DNA from: Arthrobacter sp. UKPF54-2
GTDB lineage: Bacteria > Actinomycetota > Actinomycetes > Actinomycetales > Micrococcaceae
NCBI RefSeq assembly: GCF_007858535.1
Contig: NZ_CP040174.1
Coordinates: 1,488,001 to 1,552,000, forward strand
Reading direction: 5' to 3'
DNA: 64,000 nt
Part shown: positions 55,649-64,000 of the stretch, in pieces
Numbering within the stretch: the first letter of the stretch is position 1
Layout of the letters: the number at the start of each line of letters is the position of its first letter
The notes under the pieces: generated by a model
What the model was told of the DNA's origin: nothing
Database searches by the model: none
The model's input: only the letters and a program-made list of their open reading frames with translations
Made by a program: the position numbers and the translations under genes

Positions 55649-55726
55649 TGGTCGATTATCTCACGTTGTGCGCTAGGACTTTTCCGGGCGCCGGTTTGTG
55701 ACCTGCCGGGCCAATGGGACGGCCGT

Positions 55727-56053
55727 CTAGGCGCGGTCGCCGTCGTCGGTGTCCGGCACCGAATCCGGGACGGACTCGACGACGGCGTGCTCGGCGCGGC
55801 GGACGCTCAGCCGGTCCAGCACCAGCGCGACGACGGCGCCAAGGATCGCGCCGCCCGCGGCGCAGAAGGTCAGGAAGAAGCCGAAGACGGAGTTGGCGTC
55901 GTAGCCCTCGTCGCCCGGCAGGCCGTAAGCAATCACGGCGGCCACCACAACGCCCAGCAGGCCGCCCAGGATCAGGAAGGGGACGTACCTCGGGGCGCGG
56001 CGGACGGTGACGGCGCGGCGTTCGGGCGCAACGGGGGTGTCTTCAGAAGCCAT
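55727..56053 (-). CDS. small two-helix membrane protein
   Basis: This 108-residue protein has a basic N-terminus, two hydrophobic helices (VPFLILGGLLGVVVAAVIAY and FGFFLTFCAAGGAILGAVVA) and an acidic C-terminal tail. I do not recognise an assigned family. It is upstream of purF with a 78-base gap and in the same direction, so it may be co-transcribed. Confidence 0.75.
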   Translation of the reverse strand: MASEDTPVAPERRAVTVRRAPRYVPFLILGGLLGVVVAAVIAYGLPGDEGYDANSVFGFFLTFCAAGGAILGAVVALVLDRLSVRRAEHAVVESVPDSVPDTDDGDRA

Positions 56054-56183
56054 GGCATTAAGCCTACTGCCCCGCGGGCGCCTCTTCTCCGCCGGTGAAA
56101 ATCCCGAACCCTAGCGGGAAGGCGGCCGTCGGGGCACACTATGTGGTGGGGGAGGGTGCGGTCCGGACTTCTAAGGACGCACC

Positions 56184-57032
56184 ATGTCAGTCGCAGCGGA
56201 CAAGATCCGGAACCGGCAGCGCATCATCTGGGACAAGTTCGCAGCGGGCTGGAAAAAGTGGGACGCGGAACTGCTCGACTGGCAACGACCCTTCGGCGCC
56301 GCCGTGATCCAGGGCGCCGGGCTCCGGCTGGACTCCACTGTGCTCGACGTCGCCTCAGGCACCGGTGAGCCCGGACTCACCGCGGCGGCGCTGGTGCCTG
56401 GCGGCGGCGTGGAGCTGACCGACATCTCGGCCGGGATGCTGCAGGTGGCGCAAGAGAAAGCATCCACCCTGGGAATGGGCAACGTGAGGTTCAGGGTCTG
56501 CGACGCGGCAGAGCTCCCCTTCGACGACGGCACATTCGACGCCGTGCTGTGTTGTTTCGGCCTGATGTTCTTTCCCGATATGCGGGCGGCGTTGCGGGAG
56601 ATGGTCCGGACGGCCAAACCCGGGGCCCGGATCAGCGCTGCGGTCTGGGGCCGGGCCGCCGCCAACCCTTGGGCCAGCCTCGTCCTGGGCACACTCGCGC
56701 AACATACCGAGCTGCCGGCTCCGCCCGCGGACATGCCGGGTTTGTTCCGCTGTTCGGCGCCCGGCTTCATGACCAGGCTGTTCCGGGGCGTCGGGCTGCT
56801 GGCCGTGCAGGAGCGGACGGTCAGCACCGATCTGGTCCACGATTCGCCGGCGAGTTACTGGGAGTTCATGACCGACATCGCGACCACCGTGGCGACGGGC
56901 CTGGCGCTGGCGGATGAAGAGGCACGGTCGCTGATCCGGTCGGACGTGTTTCAGATGCTGGGCCGCTACGAGCACGGGGGCCTACTCCGGCTCCGGTCGA
57001 CGGCGACGATCGTGACCGGTATCCGGGCCTAG
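56184..57032 (+). CDS. class I SAM-dependent methyltransferase
   Basis: This 282-residue protein has the SAM motif I VLDVASGTGEPGL, motif II VELTDIS and the catalytic-strand region FDAVLCCFGLMFFPD. It resembles UbiE/COQ5-like methyltransferases, but the acceptor is unknown. It converges with the conserved protein gene to its right, overlapping it by four bases. Confidence 0.85.
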   Translation: MSVAADKIRNRQRIIWDKFAAGWKKWDAELLDWQRPFGAAVIQGAGLRLDSTVLDVASGTGEPGLTAAALVPGGGVELTDISAGMLQVAQEKASTLGMGNVRFRVCDAAELPFDDGTFDAVLCCFGLMFFPDMRAALREMVRTAKPGARISAAVWGRAAANPWASLVLGTLAQHTELPAPPADMPGLFRCSAPGFMTRLFRGVGLLAVQERTVSTDLVHDSPASYWEFMTDIATTVATGLALADEEARSLIRSDVFQMLGRYEHGGLLRLRSTATIVTGIRA

Positions 57033-57469
57033 GGGTTTTCCGGGACGGCCGGGCCCGAGGCGTCGGCGATGATAGCCCGGACAGAGTTGTTGCGCTTGTC
57101 GTGGGTGAGCTCCACCAGGCCCAGCGCTTCCAGCAAAGGCGGCAGGTACATGCCGAACCGTCCGCGGTATCCCTTCCGCAACCCGTACCACCCGCCTACA
57201 GGGTTCTCCGGGTCCCGGCCCCAGGCCTCGACGGTTCCTTTGGCGGCCGGCTTGTTCTCGTCGGCAGCACCCAGGGGCACCCAGTCAGCCTTCTCCATCA
57301 GCCACAGCTGAAGATCCTCAACCGCTCGGAGACGGTACTTCAGCGTGGTGGCGCCGACTTGGCAGACGAGGGCCGGCGGATCGGACTCTTCGTCCCGGTA
57401 CATCGTGTACTCGGAGGTCCCCGGCGCCGTCTTGAGCTCCCAGGGATCCTGCTTGGTTCCAGCTGCCAC
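57029..57469 (-). CDS. conserved hypothetical protein
   Basis: This 146-residue protein shows no signal peptide or helix. Recognisable repeated features include WGRDPENPVGGWYGLRKGYR and FGMYLPPLLEALGLVELTHD, typical of a small actinobacterial family I cannot name with a function. It overlaps the methyltransferase stop by four bases in convergent orientation. Confidence 0.7.
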   Translation of the reverse strand: MAAGTKQDPWELKTAPGTSEYTMYRDEESDPPALVCQVGATTLKYRLRAVEDLQLWLMEKADWVPLGAADENKPAAKGTVEAWGRDPENPVGGWYGLRKGYRGRFGMYLPPLLEALGLVELTHDKRNNSVRAIIADASGPAVPENP

Positions 57470-57548
57470 GTGGTGACCACCTTCGGTAAGGCCGATTGCC
57501 GGCTGATGGGACCGAGCCTACCCAGTGCAGCCCGCCCGGCGCGAGGGC

Positions 57549-58028
57549 TTAGACGCCGAGCTCTTCCTTGAGTGCGGCGACGTGACCCTCGGCCTTGACC
57601 TGGTACTGCGCCAGCTTCACCTTGCCCTCGGGGTCGAGGACGACGGTGGAGCGGACGATGCCCTCCGTGATCTCGCCGCGGACCAGCTTTTCGCCCCACG
57701 CGCCGTAAGCCAGGGCCACAGCGTGGTCCTCGTCGGCGAGCAGCGGGAAGGTCAGCGCGAAGTCACCGGTGAAGTGCGCCAGGGCCTCCGGGGCGTCGGG
57801 GGAGATGCCCAGCACCTCGTAGCCGGAGCCCTGGAGGGAGGAGAGGCTGTCGCGGAAGTCGCAGGCCTCGGTGGTGCAGCCCGGGGTGGCGGCCTGCGGG
57901 TAGAAGTACACAATGACGTTCTTGCCGCGGTAGTCGGCCAGGGACACCGGCTTGCCCTCGGCGTCGGGCAGGGTGAAGTCGGGGGCCGGGGTGCCTGGCT
58001 GAAGCTTGACGGTGATGTTCTGGCTCAT
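57549..58028 (-). CDS. bcp: thioredoxin-dependent thiol peroxidase (Bcp/PrxQ)
   Basis: This 159-residue cytosolic peroxiredoxin has the peroxidatic cysteine in TPGCTTEACDFRD, with the resolving cysteine five residues later as in PrxQ. The opening GTPAPDFTLPDAEGKPVSLA is typical. It reduces peroxides with thioredoxin. ATG 58028 is used; the upstream extension is not family-like. Confidence 0.92.
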   Translation of the reverse strand: MSQNITVKLQPGTPAPDFTLPDAEGKPVSLADYRGKNVIVYFYPQAATPGCTTEACDFRDSLSSLQGSGYEVLGISPDAPEALAHFTGDFALTFPLLADEDHAVALAYGAWGEKLVRGEITEGIVRSTVVLDPEGKVKLAQYQVKAEGHVAALKEELGV

Positions 58029-58106
58029 GGGAGTCCTTCGCTGGCAGGGCGGTGGGAAATGGTCTGTGGTGCACAACACCACGGTCGGATGCGGTATTCC
58101 GGCGGC

Positions 58107-58952
58107 TCAGCGGAGTCCGTGCCGGTCCGCGCCGGGCCCCGACGACGCCGGGTCAGCGGGCCGTGCGCTGGCGGAGGGCCCAGTCGAAGGCGGTTGCCGC
58201 CGGGCCTTGTATTCGAGGGCAACGTAGCCCTCGTAGCCGAGCTCGCGGCTGCGGGTGATCCAGCGCTCCAGCGGAAGGTCCCCGGTGCCGGGCGCCCCGC
58301 GGCCGGGGGCGTCGGCGATCTGGACGTGGCCGAAGTCCTCAGCGTGCTCCTCGATGACCGCGCCGACGTCGTCCCCGTTGACCGCGAGGTGGTAGAAGTC
58401 TGCGAGCACCTTGATGTTCTCCGCGCCGGTTTCCTGCCTCACCCGGGAGATGACGCTGAGGGCGTCGTCGGCGGTGAGGAGCGGGTAGCGGGGCGCGCCG
58501 CTGAGCGGTTCGAGCAGCACGGTTCCGCCGATCCGGGCCACGGCGCCGGCGGCGGCTGCGAGGTTCTGGACCGCCAGTTCGTCCTGCGCCTCCGGGGTGT
58601 GCCCATCGTGCCGGTTGCCGTACAAGGCGTTGAAGGACGTGCAGCCGAGCCGAGCGCCAATGCCGGCCACGACGTCGATGTTGTCCCGGAACTCGGCGGC
58701 GCGGCCGATCCAGGACACGAGGCCGCGGTCCCCGGCCGGCATGTCGCCGGCGGCGAAGTTCAGGCCGGTCAGCCGGACGCCGGCATCCGTGATGGCGCGC
58801 TCGAAGCGGCCGAGGTCCGCGTCCCCGGGGACGGAGCTCGCGAACGGCCACCAGAATTCGACGGCGTCGAATCCCGCAGCCTTCGCCGCGGCGGGACGCT
58901 CGAGCAGCGGCAGCTCGGTCAGCAGGATGGAGCAGTTCACGGAAAACGTCAC
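58107..58952 (-). CDS. hydroxypyruvate isomerase family protein
   Basis: This 281-residue TIM-barrel protein opens with FSVNCSILLTELPLLERP and has NFAAGDMPAGDRGL and EPLSGAPRYPLLTADDAL, as in Hyi. It interconverts hydroxypyruvate and tartronate semialdehyde. Catalytic Glu residues are likely in LEPL and in the YVALEYK segment. It stands alone, away from gcl-type genes. The last 25 residues are low complexity. Confidence 0.85.
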   Translation of the reverse strand: MTFSVNCSILLTELPLLERPAAAKAAGFDAVEFWWPFASSVPGDADLGRFERAITDAGVRLTGLNFAAGDMPAGDRGLVSWIGRAAEFRDNIDVVAGIGARLGCTSFNALYGNRHDGHTPEAQDELAVQNLAAAAGAVARIGGTVLLEPLSGAPRYPLLTADDALSVISRVRQETGAENIKVLADFYHLAVNGDDVGAVIEEHAEDFGHVQIADAPGRGAPGTGDLPLERWITRSRELGYEGYVALEYKARRQPPSTGPSASARPADPASSGPGADRHGLR

Positions 58953-59000
58953 GGTGCGCTCTTTCTGGAGTCGTTCTGGCCCGGAATGGTCCGGGATGGG

Positions 59001-59165
59001 CTAGCGACGCTTCCGGGGGTCTTTCCGGGCGGCCAGGCCCACCAGCGCCCCGATGCCAAGGCCGATCAGCAGCCCGGTAAAGGGCTTGTCGACGGTGGCC
59101 ACGCCAATGGAATAGCCAAGCGCGGCGCCAACGAGCATTCCGATCCACAGGGACTGGTATTTCAC
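59001..59165 (-). CDS. small glycine-rich membrane protein
   Basis: This 54-residue protein starts at GTG 59165 and reads MKYQSLWIGMLVGAALGYSI, then TGLLIGLGIGALVGLAARKD. Two short hydrophobic helices with GxxxG patterns are separated by VATVDKPF, and the C-terminus is basic (RKDPRKRR). It is 48 bases upstream of the isomerase gene. The family is unknown, and I am reasonably sure it is coding because of the regular pattern. Confidence 0.6.
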   Translation of the reverse strand: MKYQSLWIGMLVGAALGYSIGVATVDKPFTGLLIGLGIGALVGLAARKDPRKRR

Positions 59166-59255
59166 AGGCTCAGGCTAGCAAGCCCGGCCGCAGGGGCGGC
59201 GGCCGGCGGTCACACTGCCCCGACTGTGACAGCAACGGCGGCCTATAGTCGGAGG

Positions 59256-59926
59256 GTGGAATACCGCATCCCGGTCCAACCCAGCCGGGCGTCCGAGATT
59301 GAAGGGTTTGTGCGCCGGCTTGCCTCCGTGGAGACCGGCCCGGGCTGCGCCAACTTCTTCGATCACACCGTGCCCGCGAACGCGCTCCGCCGCAGGAACC
59401 TGGCGATTTACCTGCAGGAAATGCTGGAGCGCGCCCCGAAAGTGCTGCTGGTGGGGGAGGCCCCGGGCTTCAGGGGCATGAAGATCACCGGGGTGCCCTT
59501 CACCAGCCGCACCATCCTCGAGGGGCCGCCCAACGGATTCGGCCTGTTCGGGCCCGGCAAGGGCTACGTGCTGCCGCCGGAATCGCGCGGCGTCCCGGCG
59601 GAGCCTACGGCCACGGTGATGTGGAATGTGCTGGCGGAGCTGGACTTCCTGCCGCTGCTCTGGAGCGCCTGCCCCCGCACACACACGTGCCGGGCCAGCC
59701 GTTGTCCAACCGAACCCCCACGGCGTCCGAAGCCGCGCTGGGGAGCCCGTTCTGGCAGGAGCTGGCCGAAATGTTCGCAATTGAGACTGTGGTGGCCGTG
59801 GGCAACGTAGCGCACCGCAACCTGCACCGGAACGGCGTCGACGCGCCGAAAATCAGGCATCCCGCCCACGGCGGCCGGTCCGGATTCAAACGGGGGCTGG
59901 GGGAGCTGATCGCGGCCGTCGCGTGA
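59256..59926 (+). pseudogene. uracil-DNA glycosylase-like protein, frameshifted
   Basis: The first frame from GTG 59256 has LLVGEAPGFRGMKITGVPFT and the UDG-superfamily N-terminal region, but breaks in the CCCCC run at 59672-59676. The next frame resumes at HTHVPGQPLSNRTPTASEAA and ends NLHRNGVDAPKIRHPAHGGR, the conserved C-terminal part. One added C restores the full protein of about 223 residues. TATAGT lies about six bases before the GTG, suggesting a leaderless message. Sequencing error is likely. Confidence 0.8.
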
Positions 59927-60069
59927 CGCCGGCGGGTGGAACAACGAGACGTAGCCTTCTAGCCGTCAGCGCCCCTGCCAGACTGACAGCACCTCGCTCT
60001 TGTCCCAGCTGCTCCAATCGGACAGATGCGCCAGCCCCCGCGGCGTCCTCGGAAAATCGCTACGGAAAC

Positions 60070-60120
60070 GGACTGGCGCACCCCGGGCTGACAGAGAGGG
60101 GGCCCGGGGTGCGCCAGTCC
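60070..60120. terminator. 19-bp perfect inverted repeat
   Basis: Arms GGACTGGCGCACCCCGGGC and GCCCGGGGTGCGCCAGTCC pair exactly around a 13-base purine-rich loop. The site separates the convergent glycosylase and alpha/beta-hydrolase genes. It likely terminates both. Confidence 0.6.
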
Positions 60121-60150
60121 GAATTCGGCGCGGAAACCGCGGCTGGCGGC

Positions 60151-61312
<1,162 letters not shown>

Positions 61313-61345
61313 TCGCCGTCGGCAACCGCCGCCGAATCAGCAGCC

Positions 61346-62458
61346 TCAACCGGCGGCGGCTGCCGGCCCGGCGCTGTCTGCCGCTTCGCGGAGGAGATCC
61401 GCGGCGAGGCCGGCCCACTGGGGGCGGAAGGAATAGAGGCAGCCGAGCCGCAACTTTGCGGCAGCGGCGTAGGCCCCGAAGCGGGCCGGTGTGACGCGCA
61501 GTTCCACGGCCGCTGCGGTGACCTGGCGGCGCGCGGCGAGGTACCGCTCGTCGGTCAGACGACCCTGGCGCAGGCGCAGGTCAAGGTGGGCAGCAAGGTT
61601 TGCGAGGTCGGCGGCGGCTTCGGCCAACCCTGCCTCGTCGAAGTCCAGCAACCCGAGGGGGGCGCCCGGAGCCGTGGCGAAAATCTGCTTGTCATGGAGA
61701 TCCCCGTGCGACCACACCAGCGGATCAGGGGGAGTTCGCAGCAGCTGCGCGGCGGTTTGCGCGGCGGCCGCGCGGACGGCGTCCCGCTGGGCCCTGGCCG
61801 CCGGTATGTCCCCGGCGTGCAGCAGCCACAGGTCCACCATGCGTTGAAGGTTGTCCAGTTCGACGGCGGCAGTCCGCCGCGCCAGCGACGCCGGTGCCTC
61901 CGGCGGACTGTGCGCAGCCGTGCCCGCGAGGGTCAGCTGACGGACCCAGGCACGGGACCATTTTTGCCAAATTTCCTCGAACCCGACGTCGCTGAGCGCG
62001 GCACCGCTTCCGAGCTCGAACAGGGAGCGGCCGGGCAGGGCCGTGAGGAGCAGGCAACCTTGGGTGTACCAGATGACCTCCGGGCTGACGAAGTCCCCCG
62101 CGGCCAGGAACGCGCTGGCCCGGGTGTGCCGGTCCGCGGCCTCGTCCGACTGCCGGGGCCGGAAGATCTTGAAGTAGTGGTCGCCGGCCCTGACCACGGC
62201 CCGCTTGTGGGCCCGGTGCACCACCACCTCGCCCAGAGGTTCCACGCGCGCCAGGTCCGGCAGCCGCCGGTCACCCCCGGCCGGGAGCAGCTCCACCCGT
62301 CCTGCCCGCAGATGGGCGGCGCGGACACCCGGCCGCGCCGGCGCCGCAAGCTCCATGGCATAGTCGCCCGCGATGGGTTCCGGCCATGCCCGCCGGACCA
62401 GCCACTGCGTTCCTTCCTCGTCCCGGACGGAGGGCGGGACGGGCGGGTGCCAGCTCAC
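61346..62458 (-). CDS. phosphotransferase (APH-like fold), third of three
   Basis: This protein has about 370 residues. GTG 62458 overlaps the stop of the previous gene. The C-terminal kinase lobe has HGDLHDKQI and LLDFDEAGLAEAAADLANLA, the catalytic and metal-binding segments of aminoglycoside-phosphotransferase-like kinases. The asparagine of the usual HGDxxxxN is glutamine here. The N-terminal 150 residues carry motifs such as GDHYFKIFRP shared with its neighbour. Its substrate is unknown. Confidence 0.7.
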   Translation of the reverse strand: MSWHPPVPPSVRDEEGTQWLVRRAWPEPIAGDYAMELAAPARPGVRAAHLRAGRVELLPAGGDRRLPDLARVEPLGEVVVHRAHKRAVVRAGDHYFKIFRPRQSDEAADRHTRASAFLAAGDFVSPEVIWYTQGCLLLTALPGRSLFELGSGAALSDVGFEEIWQKWSRAWVRQLTLAGTAAHSPPEAPASLARRTAAVELDNLQRMVDLWLLHAGDIPAARAQRDAVRAAAAQTAAQLLRTPPDPLVWSHGDLHDKQIFATAPGAPLGLLDFDEAGLAEAAADLANLAAHLDLRLRQGRLTDERYLAARRQVTAAAVELRVTPARFGAYAAAAKLRLGCLYSFRPQWAGLAADLLREAADSAGPAAAAG

Positions 62459-63573
62459 GGCACAGGCTCCTGCACCCGGTGCGCCGGCGGGTGCGGGGCC
62501 CGTTCCTCGAGCGCGGCGAGGGCCAGGGCCAGGCGTCCCGGCAGCGGGGAGCAGGCCAGCCGCAGCCACGCCGCGTCGGAGTAGGCGCGAAATCTGGGCT
62601 CACTGACGCGCAGCCGGCCGGCGACGGCCATGACCTGCCGATGGGCAGCGAGGAACCTCGCGGGCGTAATGCGGCCCTGGCGTACCAGGAACTCCAGATG
62701 GACATCCAGGTTGGCCAGATCCAGGGCGGCCTCGGCGCGGGCGGCGTCGTCGAAGTCGAGCAACCCGAACCCGGGCAGCCCGAACCCGCCGTCGAGGGCG
62801 ATGATCTGCTTGTCGTGCAGGTCGCCGTGGGCCCACACCAGCGGATCCGGCGCCGACCCGAGCAGGCCACGCGTCACGTTCTCCGCCGCGGCGCACAGGG
62901 CATCGCGTTGAGCCGACGCTTCCGGGATGTTCCCGTAGTGGCGCAGCCAGCGGTCTACCCACCGCCGCGCATCCGCCGCCTCGACGTCCGGCGACCGCAC
63001 GGGCAACGCGGCCAGGGCGTCGTGCCCGGCGGTGCCGTAACGGGCATTCACCTGGGTGGACCAGGCCTGCGACCAGTCTTCCCACAGCAGGGCAAACGAT
63101 GCGTCGGTGAGCGCCACGTGGTCCTGCGCCAGCTCGCCCAGCGTCCGCCCGGGGAGGGAACTGAACACGATCACGTCCGCGGAGCTGCGGAGAACCTTCG
63201 GCGCCCGGAACGGCCCGGCGCCCAGCAGGATCTCCGTGTGGGTGAGGCGTTCGGCCGGCGCGGTCGCCTCGCCGGGCCGGAAGACCTTGACGTAGCACCC
63301 CGCCGCCCGCACCACGGCACGCGCATGGGGCCGGTGGGCAACGATCTCACCGTGCCTCGCTTCAGCCCGAAGGGCCGGCAGTCCGGGGTCATCCCGTGGG
63401 ACCAACTCAAAGTGTCCGGACCGGAGATGGGCCGCCCTGACGCCGGGCCGACCGGCCGCCAGGACCTCCAGTTTGTAGTCTCCGGGGGTCCTGTCGGGCC
63501 ACGCCCGGCGGACCTGCCAGGTCTGCCCGGAAGCGTCCACGGCGGACTTCGGGAGCGGCGGCTGCCAGCTCAT
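62455..63573 (-). CDS. phosphotransferase (APH-like fold), second of three
   Basis: This 372-residue protein is a paralogue of the next one, with SWQPPLPKSAV at the start, CYVKVFRPGEA mid-way and HGDLHDKQI plus LLDFDDAARAEAALDLANLD near the C-terminus. The same N-to-Q replacement is seen. Both genes are joined by four-base overlaps, so they are co-translated. A small-molecule or glycan kinase is the likely class. Confidence 0.7.
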   Translation of the reverse strand: MSWQPPLPKSAVDASGQTWQVRRAWPDRTPGDYKLEVLAAGRPGVRAAHLRSGHFELVPRDDPGLPALRAEARHGEIVAHRPHARAVVRAAGCYVKVFRPGEATAPAERLTHTEILLGAGPFRAPKVLRSSADVIVFSSLPGRTLGELAQDHVALTDASFALLWEDWSQAWSTQVNARYGTAGHDALAALPVRSPDVEAADARRWVDRWLRHYGNIPEASAQRDALCAAAENVTRGLLGSAPDPLVWAHGDLHDKQIIALDGGFGLPGFGLLDFDDAARAEAALDLANLDVHLEFLVRQGRITPARFLAAHRQVMAVAGRLRVSEPRFRAYSDAAWLRLACSPLPGRLALALAALEERAPHPPAHRVQEPVP

Positions 63574-64000
63574 GGGACCAGCTCCCAGGCGCCGTCAAGA
63601 TGCCGGGACATGCCGGCGGCCCAGTCACGGGACCGGTCCCGGAACGGGTCCACGCTGCCGGCGAACAGCCGCAGTGCCGCCCAGGCGTCCGCCGCCGCGG
63701 GCCTGAACCGGCCGCCCGCGTGGACATAGCCCTCCACCAGGGCGGCCGTGAGCGGGGTGCCTGCCGTGGTTCCGCTCCAGCGGCCCATTTCTTCCGCGGC
63801 CGCGAAGGAGCCAAGATCAGCCTCCGGTACACCGGCGCGGGCGCGGTCGAAGTCGATCAGCCGGACCTCTTCTCCGCCAACGAGCACCTGGTCGGCGGAG
63901 AAGTCGCCATGGACGACGACGGCGGGGCCGCTCACGCCGTCGCCGTCGAGGCGGCGGCGGATCCGGGCCGCTACCGCGGCGGCGCGTTCTTCCAGTGCGG
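63570..64000 (-). CDS. phosphotransferase (APH-like fold), first of three, partial
   Basis: The gene is cut by the window end at its 5' side. The visible C-terminal part, about 143 residues, has HGDFSADQVL and RLIDFDRARAGVPEADLGSF, again with glutamine in the position of the metal asparagine. Its TGA overlaps the ATG of the next gene by four bases. The three genes form one operon of related kinases. Confidence 0.68.
   Translation of the reverse strand, partial: ALEERAAAVAARIRRRLDGDGVSGPAVVVHGDFSADQVLVGGEEVRLIDFDRARAGVPEADLGSFAAAEEMGRWSGTTAGTPLTAALVEGYVHAGGRFRPAAADAWAALRLFAGSVDPFRDRSRDWAAGMSRHLDGAWELVP

Noticed and set aside
52779..56098. Two long plus-strand open frames opposite purM and purF
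   Set aside because: They lie entirely opposite well-supported purine genes and their products are Gly/Val/Ala/His-rich without domains, as expected from reversed high-GC coding DNA.
57525..59810. Long plus-strand open frame covering several genes
   Set aside because: Most of it is opposite bcp and the isomerase. Only its final part, from 59256, is real and belongs to the glycosylase gene.

Overview
The window is high-GC DNA with actinobacterial gene content and signals: GTG and TTG starts, candidate leaderless promoters, a clpB gene behind a HAIR-like HspR site, DUF3073, septum-formation and YccF-type proteins, and many small MFS, VOC and GntR/LacI genes. The best match I can recall is a soil Micrococcaceae (Arthrobacter / Pseudarthrobacter / Paenarthrobacter). 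That is inferred from gene content only. I saw no rRNA, tRNA, CRISPR array, transposase or phage gene. The window is a housekeeping and catabolic mosaic of a chromosome.

Layout. 0-13 kb: a DUF1206 membrane protein, trmB, a frameshifted MFS gene, an M20 amidohydrolase / MFS pair divergent from a double-domain Lrp regulator, another frameshifted MFS gene, a DEAD-box helicase with a long leader, an MBL-fold hydrolase and an aldo/keto reductase. 13-20.3 kb: a paired SMR exporter preceded by a guanidine-III-type riboswitch, then a GntR regulator and a cytosolic Cache-like protein divergent from a PotABCD-type ABC importer, then HutD. 20.3-31.6 kb: stand-alone trpF, then a tightly coupled minus-strand polysaccharide operon (two GT2 enzymes, an HprK-like P-loop protein, a GT2-flippase fusion, a large membrane protein, a small membrane protein and a secreted LamG-like protein), with a GH16 lipoprotein and a lipoprotein phosphatase beside it.

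31.8-40.1 kb: YceI, YccF, SRPBCC and a VOC gene co-transcribed with a 50-residue ribbon-helix-helix protein below a striking triple-CTAG operator; a DUF4031-HD fusion; a remnant of an FAD-linked oxidase; a molybdate operon (HTH-TOBE regulator, modA, modB, modC); a PRISE-like SDR; and an AhpD-like protein. 40.2-45.6 kb: a complete catabolic operon, LacI - MFS - SDR - beta-keto acid cleavage enzyme - glycerate kinase. Its gene set matches the oxidative 2-deoxyribonate route. 45.6-49 kb: a 61-bp-period tandem repeat, then clpB.

49-64 kb: three VOC genes, a septum-formation protein, DUF3073, purM-purF, a methyltransferase, a bcp peroxiredoxin, a hydroxypyruvate isomerase, a frameshifted uracil-DNA glycosylase, an alpha/beta hydrolase, a tiny cysteine-rich protein under a CsoR-like palindrome, and three overlapping phosphotransferase genes running off the window.

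Four otherwise intact genes (two MFS, one VOC, one UDG) carry a single frame disruption. At least two of these sit exactly in G or C runs. This suggests sequencing indels rather than four real pseudogenes.
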